A DNA stretch of 15,885 nt from JAEXNA01 sp050486105 (GTDB taxonomy: Bacteria; Vulcanimicrobiota; Xenobia; Xenobiales; JADMJV01), in the NCBI GenBank assembly GCA_050486105.1, contig JBJHCR010000131.1, forward strand, positions 1 through 15,885. Reading direction: 5' to 3'. A model generated the notes under the pieces. The model saw only the letters and a list, made by a program, of their open reading frames with translations, was not told the origin of the DNA and did no database searches. A program made the translations under genes and the position numbers. Shown piece by piece: positions 1-6,628 of the stretch (the stretch's first letter is position 1; every line of letters starts with the position of its first letter).

Positions 1-129
1 CGGAGAGGGGAAATAAGCGAGTGCAGCGCCGCGAAGGTTGAATGTCAACAGGCCCAAGATCGGCGACGAGCGGCTGAGGTGGTCGTAGGCCCGATAGAGT
101 TCTCGGAGAAGGTTGTTGGAGTCCAGATT
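1..129 (-). other. Possible truncated reading frame at left edge
   Basis: Downstream of the first antiporter, on the same strand, one frame stays open from just after a TAG at 130-132 to the window edge. It reads NLDSNNLLRELYRAYDHLSR and then SSPILGLLTFNLRGAALAYF. The composition looks protein-like, but no ATG lies in the visible part; only CTG (124-126) and TTG (55-57) could start it. It may be the N-terminus of a gene reading off the left edge, or a chance open frame. No family is recognised. The 34 bases between this frame and the antiporter stop show no clear terminator. Confidence 0.2.
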
Positions 130-163
130 CTACCGAAGTTTAGGAGCTGCAACCGCGGAGTTT

Positions 164-2194
164 TCAACGCAAGTTGATGGCTCGAGAGGCTTGCTCCTCG
201 AACTCTTGATCGGCTGGATAGACCACGGCAAAGCACAGCTCAGGGAAGCGCGAGGCCACCGTTCGCGGCAAACGGTTGAGGCTCGGATGCCAGGATACTC
301 CGCCTTCCCGAGCGCTGAGGAGCACGAAGAAGTCGAGGAGTTTGCGATTTTCCTCAAGCCAGGGGGCCACGTTCGACCAGTCTTCGAGATCCAGATAGCT
401 CAAGTCGAGCTTCGGGGGAACGGAATCGAGTTTGCCTTCGATGATGTCGTCTTCGTGAGCGTGGATCACCAAGCACTCCACGCCCATCTGCTGCCCCATG
501 GTCTTGATGGCGTGGAAGGCGTCGGCAAATCCCGGTTCCCGGGACGCGTGGGGAGGGACCGCGACTACGATGCGTTCGAAGAGATTGGTTCGAGTCTCCA
601 CCTTACAGACCAGAATCAGGCTGTTATGGTTTTCTTCGAGAAGTTGATCCAGGACCGAGCCAAAGACTCTACTCTGAGCTGTCACCTGACCGTTCCAGCC
701 GATGACCACGGTGCTGATTCGGCTCTCCTGGATGGCCCTTGAGATCCCTTTGGCGATGTTCATATCCACTCGAGTCAGAGGATTCACCGGAAGGGCCGCT
801 CCGGCCAGATGGGTTACAGCCTCCTCCAAGGTTCTTTCGCTTCGGGCCACATTGGCGGCCACGTTCTCATCATCGAAGGCCACGGTGAGAGGGAAGAGCG
901 GTTCGGAGGAGTTTTCCTCGTGCAGCATGATGGAGATGTCCAAGAGATGGGTGGCAGACGCCGGGTTGGACAGAGGGATCAAGATTCGCTGGGGGGTATC
1001 CAAGGGATTATAGGGCTTGCTGTTCTCGGTGAGGGCCAACTCTCGGCCGAAAGTTTCCACCATCCAAGGGCCAACCAGGCAGGTGAGGACAATCATGATG
1101 ATCACCGCATTCACCGCGTTTTCGGTGAACAAGCCGAGATCGAAACCGATCAAGGTGACGGCCAAAGTGGCGGCAGCCTGAGGGATGGTCAAACCGCCCA
1201 GGACCAGGCTTTCGTTGTGATTGTATCCGAACAGTTTCGCCACCAGAAGAGCACCCCCCCCTTTTCCAAAGACCACCAGCCCAGAGAAAACGAAGGCTTT
1301 CACCCAGACGTCCAGGTGCAGCAACTGCTTCACGTCGACCAGCAAACCCACGGAGATCAAGAACATGGGAATGAACAGACTGTTGCCCACAAACTGAATG
1401 CGACTCATGAGGGTGCTGCTGTCGGGCACCAGCCGATTTAGGAGCAATCCACAGATGAAAGCACCGATGATCGGGGCCAAACCCACCAGATCGGCAAGGT
1501 AGGCGGTTATGAAGACCAGCAGCAGCACGAAGACGAAGTCCACAGTGTTGTCGGAGCGAACGGTTTGGAAGAACCAGCGTCCCAGCCAAGGGATGATCAG
1601 ATAACTCAGCAGAATAAAAAGGGAAATGCCGGTAAAGAATTTCAGCCAGTATCCCGCCCCTGTAGACTCGGCCAAACTGCCAACCACGACGGCCAGGACT
1701 CCCAGCGAGAGGGCGTCGGTGACCAGGGTCCCTCCGGCGGCCAGGGTGACCGCCGGATTCCTGGTGATCTTGAGCCGATGGGCGATGGGGTAAGCCAGCA
1801 AGGTATGAGAACCGACGATGCAGCCAAGTAAGAGCGAGGTGGTCAAGCTGTAGTCGAGATAATTCAGCCCCACCACCAATGCCGCTATCAATGGAATGAA
1901 GAATGAGGTGGCTCCAAAGGCGGCGCACCGAGTTCTCAGCCTTAGGAAGCCTTGGAGATCCAGAGACAGTCCGGCCAGGAACATCAAGTAAGTGAGACCG
2001 ATGGCTCCCATCAAGACCATAGTTCGGTCGCGTTCCATCAGTCCCAAGAGCCCAGGGCCCACCAGCGTCCCTGAAAGGATGAGCCCCAACAGTCCGGGCA
2101 GTTTGAGGCGCTGGAAGAGGAGCGGGGCAAACAAGATCATGGCCAGTATCAAGGCGAAGTAGAGGATAGGGTTTGTGACGGGGGTATCGACCAC
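164..2194 (-). CDS. CPA2-type cation:proton antiporter with C-terminal UspA-like domains (paralogue 1)
   Basis: Inner-membrane monovalent cation/H+ exchanger of the Na_H_Exchanger (CPA2) family. Residues about 8-385 form roughly a dozen hydrophobic segments. They include GLILSGTLVGPG (37-48), MFLAGLSLDL (71-80), SHTLLAYP (129-136), and GGTLVTD with Thr159-Asp160 where CPA2 members carry the ion-binding pair. Residues about 400-676 are soluble and look like two UspA folds, starting at PQRILIPLSNP (401) and RIVVAVPP (541). UspA-like domains bind nucleotides in other proteins, so cytosolic gating is a reasonable inference. The start is GTG at 2192-2194, because an in-frame TGA lies five codons upstream; the ribosome site is weak. 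It is divergent from the kinase gene and clearly paralogous to the antiporter at 4592, sharing SHTLLAYP and a near-identical NRL..P..S.LM.RI.FVGN.LFIP.FL.SVG.LVDV stretch. Substrate (Na+ or K+) and electrogenicity cannot be read from the sequence. Confidence 0.9.
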   Translation of the reverse strand: MVDTPVTNPILYFALILAMILFAPLLFQRLKLPGLLGLILSGTLVGPGLLGLMERDRTMVLMGAIGLTYLMFLAGLSLDLQGFLRLRTRCAAFGATSFFIPLIAALVVGLNYLDYSLTTSLLLGCIVGSHTLLAYPIAHRLKITRNPAVTLAAGGTLVTDALSLGVLAVVVGSLAESTGAGYWLKFFTGISLFILLSYLIIPWLGRWFFQTVRSDNTVDFVFVLLLVFITAYLADLVGLAPIIGAFICGLLLNRLVPDSSTLMSRIQFVGNSLFIPMFLISVGLLVDVKQLLHLDVWVKAFVFSGLVVFGKGGGALLVAKLFGYNHNESLVLGGLTIPQAAATLAVTLIGFDLGLFTENAVNAVIIMIVLTCLVGPWMVETFGRELALTENSKPYNPLDTPQRILIPLSNPASATHLLDISIMLHEENSSEPLFPLTVAFDDENVAANVARSERTLEEAVTHLAGAALPVNPLTRVDMNIAKGISRAIQESRISTVVIGWNGQVTAQSRVFGSVLDQLLEENHNSLILVCKVETRTNLFERIVVAVPPHASREPGFADAFHAIKTMGQQMGVECLVIHAHEDDIIEGKLDSVPPKLDLSYLDLEDWSNVAPWLEENRKLLDFFVLLSAREGGVSWHPSLNRLPRTVASRFPELCFAVVYPADQEFEEQASRAINLR

Positions 2195-2287
2195 GCCCGC
2201 TTCTTTTCAGGAAGATCAAAGAACCCTCTAAAGGATCGTGGAGGCACATTGAGATTCGGCGATATTGCTATCGAGGAAATCTAGCCT

Positions 2288-2370
2288 CAAGCCTAGGTAT
2301 TATGAGGTTCGTCTGGCATTGCGATCTTAAAGCTCTTTAGTGAAGTAAAGCTTTCTTAATACTAGGCTTG
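2288..2370. promoter_or_regulatory. Interrupted inverted repeat in the divergent promoter region
   Basis: The left arm CAAGCCTAGGTATTA (2288-2302) and right arm TAATACTAGGCTTG (2357-2370) are reverse complements except for one extra G in the left arm. They are separated by 54 bases. Between them, TAAAGCT occurs twice in direct orientation (2328-2334 and 2346-2352), and AAAGCT/AGCTTT (2329-2334, 2349-2354) forms a smaller inverted repeat. Read outward, each arm contains a -10-like stretch: CATAAT on the minus strand and TAATAC on the plus strand. The region lies between the antiporter at 164-2194 and the kinase operon, so a shared operator for the adjacent OmpR-family regulator is a reasonable inference. 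I could not assign convincing -35 boxes or start sites. The rest of 2195-2417 shows nothing else I can name. Confidence 0.55.
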
Positions 2371-2417
2371 ATTTTGGAAAGAGCATTCTTGAGAACTAAA
2401 GATGAGTTGTACGCTCG

Positions 2418-3827
2418 ATGAGAAACGAGGTTCGTACTTTGCCTTATTCAACTCGTTCATTTTCGATCTGGTGGGGTCTGGCTTTGGCCGGAGGGTCCAT
2501 CGCTTCGGCTGCCTTTCTCTATCGGCACCCTGTGACCGCGGCCTTGCTCTGCCTTCTTGCCATAAGCATTTTTGCTCAGATACTGGGCAGTTTGAGGGCC
2601 TTTATCTTGAGTTGCTTCCTGAGTGGAATGTTGCTGCTTTGGGTCTTCCCTGCGACGTCTTCTCTCAGGGCTCCCTTGGCCACTGGGGCCTTCTTTTTCG
2701 TGGCTTCGGTTTTGTGTGCCCTGGAGGGTCGATTGCCGGCAGCACAGCGTCGAGAGTCGCGGGCTCTCACGTTGGTGAGGTTCACTCGGGACCTCAACGC
2801 TGCTGACACTGAGGCTGAGGTGAAGATGGTCTTGGAGGACTATTTGGAGCAGCATTTTGGAGCGCACGAGACCTGTTGGTCGGCAGGCTTGGAGGAGGGG
2901 GATTCAGCGGGGGGATCTTCAAGCCATCAAACTCTCACTGACGGCAGAATGGTGAACTTTCCTGAAGGGCAGGGTTGGGTTAAGTTCGCTGCGCCACCGG
3001 ATGAACGGCAGTTTCTGGAGCTTTTCTTGACCTACTCTAGCCAGACCTTGCAACACCACGCCTTCCAGAAGCGATTGCGCGACGCCGAGATCTTGGCGGC
3101 AACCGAAAAACTGCAGAGAGCCCTTCTCAACTCCATCTCCCACGACCTCAGAAGCCCTTTGGTCTCCATCACCGGGGCCCTGTCGGGCCTCTTGTCTTCG
3201 GAGCTTGGGGAACTTGAAGAGAGTCATCGGGATCTCTTGGAGAATGCCCTGGCCGAGGCCGAGCGCTTGAATCGTCTGGTGGAGAATTTGTTGCAGATGA
3301 CCCGCTTGGAGGCCGGGACCCTACGCCTCACCAAGAAGCCCTACGACATCGTGGAGGTCGCCACCGTGGTCCTCGACACGATTGCCTTGAGAGACCCGAG
3401 TCGAAGGATCGAACTGCTGGCCGCCAACGACCTTCCCATGGTTCCCATGGACCCTCATCTGGTCGGGCAAATCTTGATGAACCTCTTGGACAATGCCCTC
3501 AAGTATTCTCCCAAGGATGAGACTGTGACGGTAGAAATTCAGCATGAACGGCAGGCATTGGAGTTGGCCGTGTCTGATCGAGGAGTCGGAGTTCCCGCCG
3601 ACGAGGTTGGCAGAGTTTTTGAGAAGTTTTTTCGAGGAAAGGGTCATCGGGCGCGAGGAACAGGCTTGGGTTTATCGATCTGTGAGGGGTTGGTGAGCGC
3701 TCACGGCGGCAAGATTTGGCTCGAATCTGGTCCAAATGGTGAGACCGTCTTCAAATTTAGCTTGCCTCTAGATCGTCAAGATACCTCGCAACATACCCAG
3801 CAAGATAGGAAGTCTAAAAATGTATAG
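2418..3827 (+). CDS. KdpD-like sensor histidine kinase lacking the N-terminal KdpD domain
   Basis: Membrane histidine kinase of 469 residues. Four hydrophobic segments (about 18-35, 38-58, 59-78, 86-104) resemble the four-helix DUF4118 region of KdpD. Residues about 115-220 form a GAF-like linker, followed by the HisKA domain with the H-box SISHDLRSPL (phospho-acceptor His242). ATPase motifs follow: N-box NLLDNALKYSP (Asn359), G1 DRGVG (387-391), F-box FEKFF (401-405) and G2 GTGLGLS (414-420). E. coli KdpD is about 890 residues and has an N-terminal KdpD/Usp sensor part, which is missing here. The ATG at 2418 is the first start after an in-frame TGA at 2403, but has no good Shine-Dalgarno, so a leaderless or short-leader mRNA is possible. 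Its last 8 bases overlap the response regulator start, implying translational coupling. The signal sensed is unknown; K+, turgor or pH is an inference from the context. Confidence 0.88.
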   Translation: MRNEVRTLPYSTRSFSIWWGLALAGGSIASAAFLYRHPVTAALLCLLAISIFAQILGSLRAFILSCFLSGMLLLWVFPATSSLRAPLATGAFFFVASVLCALEGRLPAAQRRESRALTLVRFTRDLNAADTEAEVKMVLEDYLEQHFGAHETCWSAGLEEGDSAGGSSSHQTLTDGRMVNFPEGQGWVKFAAPPDERQFLELFLTYSSQTLQHHAFQKRLRDAEILAATEKLQRALLNSISHDLRSPLVSITGALSGLLSSELGELEESHRDLLENALAEAERLNRLVENLLQMTRLEAGTLRLTKKPYDIVEVATVVLDTIALRDPSRRIELLAANDLPMVPMDPHLVGQILMNLLDNALKYSPKDETVTVEIQHERQALELAVSDRGVGVPADEVGRVFEKFFRGKGHRARGTGLGLSICEGLVSAHGGKIWLESGPNGETVFKFSLPLDRQDTSQHTQQDRKSKNV

Positions 3828-4506
3828 AGTTTTGGTGGTCGACGACGAACCAGCAGTGCGCAGATTCCTTCGAGGTTCTCTAGCCCTGGCCGGATACCAG
3901 GTGTTTGAAGCTGCCACCGGCCTCGAGGCCATCGCCACCGTTAAGGCTGCTGAGCCGGATGCTATTCTGCTGGATTTGGGACTTCCCGATGTGGACGGTG
4001 GAGATGTCACCCGCATGATTCGGGAGTGGAGCGATGTTCCCATATTGATCGTTTCGGTCCGCGATGAAGAGGGCGAGATGATCGATTCCTTGGACGCCGG
4101 AGCCGACGATTATCTAGTGAAACCCTTCTCCTTGCCCGAGCTGATGGCCCGCTTGCGGGCCGCCATTCGTCGAGGGGACGGCAGTTCTCCGGCATCGACC
4201 TTCACCTCCGGGCGACTTTGGGTAGACCTGGAGTCGAGGGTGGTGGAGGTGGAAGGCGAGCGGGTCCTCTTGACTCCAACGGAGTTTGACCTGTTGCGAA
4301 CCTTGATTCGCTATGCTGGTCGAGTCTTGACCCACGCCCAGTTGTTGCATAAGGTCTGGGGAGAGGAGTACGTAAACGACCTTCAGCTTCTCCGGGTCAA
4401 TATCAGCAATCTTCGTAAGAAGATCGAGGTGGAGCCAAGACGACCACAACAGATCGTCACAGAGTTGGGCGTGGGATATCGTCTGAAAGTCTCTGAAGCG
4501 CGTTAA
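3820..4506 (+). CDS. KdpE-like OmpR/PhoB-family response regulator
   Basis: DNA-binding response regulator of 228 residues, normal for the family. The receiver domain (1-118) has acidic pocket Asp8/Asp9, phospho-acceptor Asp52 in LLDLGLPDVDG, Ser79 and Lys101 in the KPF motif. GADDYLVKPF and LDLGLPD are particularly KdpE-like. The winged-helix effector domain (about 130-224) has LTPTEFDLLRTL and the recognition-helix region VNISNLRKKIE. The ATG at 3820 sits inside the last codons of the kinase and is preceded by AGGAAG seven bases upstream, a good ribosome site. It is very likely phosphorylated by the kinase encoded immediately upstream. With no kdpFABC genes in view, its likely targets are the flanking antiporter genes and its own promoter; this is inference from gene order. 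The KdpE resemblance was judged by eye, so another OmpR subfamily is possible. Confidence 0.9.
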   Translation: MYRVLVVDDEPAVRRFLRGSLALAGYQVFEAATGLEAIATVKAAEPDAILLDLGLPDVDGGDVTRMIREWSDVPILIVSVRDEEGEMIDSLDAGADDYLVKPFSLPELMARLRAAIRRGDGSSPASTFTSGRLWVDLESRVVEVEGERVLLTPTEFDLLRTLIRYAGRVLTHAQLLHKVWGEEYVNDLQLLRVNISNLRKKIEVEPRRPQQIVTELGVGYRLKVSEAR

Positions 4507-4591
4507 GAAACCTTGAGGCGCTCTTTGCGCGGAGTCCGAAGGGAAGGGCCCCGAACCCACAAAGGATGTTCCCGGAATTTGAGGTTGGTTT

Positions 4592-6625
4592 GTGCATCAT
4601 AATCTTTTAGAGCTTCCGCTTCGCGATCCGGTGATTCTCTTCACTGCGGTGCTTTTCGTCATTCTGGTGGCGCCCATAGCCTTCAAGAAGATCAGGATCC
4701 CCAGCATCATCGGACTGATCTTCGCGGGCACGGTTTTGGGGCCCAATGGATTCGGTATCTTAGAGCGGGATGAGGCCATCGTTCTTTTCGGTTCGGTGGG
4801 CCTGCACTACATCATGTTCTTGGCCGGTCTTGAGATCGACCTCAACGACTTCAAAAAGAATCGCAACAAAAGCTTCATTTTTGGCGGCCTCACCTTCTTT
4901 ATTCCCATGATCTTGGGAACGGTGGTGGCTCACTATTTCTTGGAGTTCTCCCTGACCTCCTCAGTGCTCCTGGCCAGCATGTTCGCCTCTCACACCTTGC
5001 TCGCTTACCCTGCTGTCAGCAAATTGGGGATCACCAAAAGTCGTTCGGTGAATATCACAGTGGGGGGCACCATGATCACCGACACCGCGGCCCTCTTGGT
5101 GCTGGCGGTGATCGCCGGATCGGCCAGGGGGGAACTGTCCCCGCAATTCTGGGTGCAGCTCGGAGTGTCGTTCGCGATCTTCACGGCTATTGTGATTCTT
5201 GCTTTCCCTGTGGTAGCTCGCTGGTTTTTCAAGACCGTCGACGATCCCGTATTTCATTACATTTTTGTTTTGGCTATGGTCTTTTTGGCGGCTTCGCTGG
5301 CTGAACTGGCAGGGGTTGAGGCCATCATTGGAGCCTTTTTCGGGGGCTTGGCCCTAAACCGGCTGATCCCCCACACCTCGCCCCTGATGAATCGTATAGA
5401 GTTTGTGGGGAATGCCCTCTTTATCCCCTTCTTTCTTCTCAGCGTGGGCATGCTAGTGGACGTAGAGGTCCTGACCCGAGGACCTCAGGCTCTGATCGTG
5501 GCCGCCACCATGCTGGTGATCGCCCTCTTGGCCAAGTTCCTGGCGGCTCTGGCGGCTCAGAAAATCTTTGGCTTCTCGGCCATCGAGCGGCAAGTGATCT
5601 TCGGCTTAAGTTCGGCCCAGGCGGCGGCCACTTTGGCGGCGGTTCTGGTGGGTTATCAGCTTGAAATTCTCAACGACGATGTCTTAAATGGCACCATCGT
5701 CATGATCCTAGGAACCTGTTTGGCAAGCTCCCTGGTGGTGGAAAAATCGGGCAGGGAGCTTGCCATTCTCGAGGCCGACGCCCCCATAGACGTGAACGAA
5801 ATCGAGGATCGCATCTTGGTTCCGATCTCCAACCCAGGCACCATCGAAAATCTGGTGGACATGGCCATCATGAGCCGCCCTCCTGGCAACCTTTCTCCCA
5901 TATACGCCCTTGCGGTGGTTCGCGACAGCGACGAGGTGGCCGAGCGCCTGGCCTCCACCCGGAAGATGCTCGAAAAGGCCTTGAAGTACGCCACCGGAGC
6001 CGACCAAGACCTGCAGATCGTTCCCCGGGTAGACGTGAACGTAAGCAACGGAATTCTGAGGGCCGCCAGAGACCTGCAAACCAATCAGATCCTTATGGGC
6101 TGGAACGCCAAGGTTTCTGCCAAGGAGAAACTCTTTGGAAGCGTGCTTGATGTTCTGCTAGACGAGGGGTCCCAGATGATCTTGGTTTCTCGAATGCTGC
6201 AGCCCTTGAACACTGTCAACCGTATAGTCTTGGCCGTGCCTCCGGTGGCCGAAAAAGAGCCTGGTTTCCTGCATTGGCTTCGCACCCTCAAGCGTTTGGC
6301 GAAGGGGCTCGGATGCAACATGAAGGTCTTCGTCACCGAGGCCGGGGCCGCCGAATTTCAGAGCGCCATGACCGCGACCAGTCCGGAGGTGGAATACGCT
6401 TGTGAACACTTCGATGACTGGAACGACTTCCTGGCTCTATCTCGGCACCTGAAGAAGGATGACCTGTTTGTGGTGGTCAGCGCTCGGCCCGGCACCATCT
6501 CCTACGAGAAAATCCACGCCTCCATCCCCACCTTCTTGTCCAAATACCATCAAGAGGATAATTTCCTGGTGGTCTACCCCGAACTTGGGGAGGGCCTGAG
6601 TTCTCATAAAGGCACTAACCGTTAA
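4592..6625 (+). CDS. CPA2-type cation:proton antiporter with C-terminal UspA-like domains (paralogue 2)
   Basis: Second inner-membrane cation/H+ exchanger of the window, 677 residues. The membrane domain (about 12-385) has GLIFAGTVLGPNGFG (41-55), MFLAGLEIDL (75-84), SHTLLAYP (133-140), GGTMITD with Thr163-Asp164 at the predicted ion site, and FVGNALFIPFFLLSVG (271-286). The cytosolic part (about 400-665) looks like two UspA-type folds, beginning at DRILVPISNP (406) and NRIVLAVPP (543). The start is GTG at 4592-4594, with GAGG seven bases upstream. It lies 85 bases after the response regulator on the same strand, with no convincing terminator or promoter between, so co-transcription with the two-component system is likely. 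It is a full-length paralogue of the antiporter at 164-2194. Its stop lies only 3 bases from the stop of the convergent ankyrin gene. Confidence 0.92.
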   Translation: MHHNLLELPLRDPVILFTAVLFVILVAPIAFKKIRIPSIIGLIFAGTVLGPNGFGILERDEAIVLFGSVGLHYIMFLAGLEIDLNDFKKNRNKSFIFGGLTFFIPMILGTVVAHYFLEFSLTSSVLLASMFASHTLLAYPAVSKLGITKSRSVNITVGGTMITDTAALLVLAVIAGSARGELSPQFWVQLGVSFAIFTAIVILAFPVVARWFFKTVDDPVFHYIFVLAMVFLAASLAELAGVEAIIGAFFGGLALNRLIPHTSPLMNRIEFVGNALFIPFFLLSVGMLVDVEVLTRGPQALIVAATMLVIALLAKFLAALAAQKIFGFSAIERQVIFGLSSAQAAATLAAVLVGYQLEILNDDVLNGTIVMILGTCLASSLVVEKSGRELAILEADAPIDVNEIEDRILVPISNPGTIENLVDMAIMSRPPGNLSPIYALAVVRDSDEVAERLASTRKMLEKALKYATGADQDLQIVPRVDVNVSNGILRAARDLQTNQILMGWNAKVSAKEKLFGSVLDVLLDEGSQMILVSRMLQPLNTVNRIVLAVPPVAEKEPGFLHWLRTLKRLAKGLGCNMKVFVTEAGAAEFQSAMTATSPEVEYACEHFDDWNDFLALSRHLKKDDLFVVVSARPGTISYEKIHASIPTFLSKYHQEDNFLVVYPELGEGLSSHKGTNR

Positions 6626-6628
6626 TCG

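Noticed and set aside
113..742. 209-codon plus-strand frame within the first antiporter gene
   Set aside because: It lies opposite the clearly conserved antiporter C-terminal domain and shows no recognisable domain or ribosome site.
1008..2249. 413-codon minus-strand frame overlapping the antiporter N-terminus
   Set aside because: It is rich in Arg, His, Gly and Pro, typical of an out-of-frame reading; the other frame on the same strand encodes the membrane segments and family motifs.
2195..2417. Classic E. coli KdpE box
   Set aside because: No T-rich KdpE-box match was found; the palindromic arms and TAAAGCT repeats are reported on their own instead.
2402..2806. Alternative 134-codon frame starting just before the kinase gene
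   Set aside because: It overlaps the kinase transmembrane region out of frame and has no family features; the kinase frame is supported by all the transmitter motifs.
4507..4591. Possible separate promoter or terminator between the response regulator and the second antiporter
   Set aside because: Only a weak GCGC/GCGC stem is visible, with no T-tract and no credible -35/-10 pair; operon read-through is simpler.
164..6625. Tandem antiporter copies as a recent duplication or assembly artefact
   Set aside because: The two proteins differ at many positions throughout, with different loops and Usp parts, so they are old paralogues rather than a recent or artificial copy.
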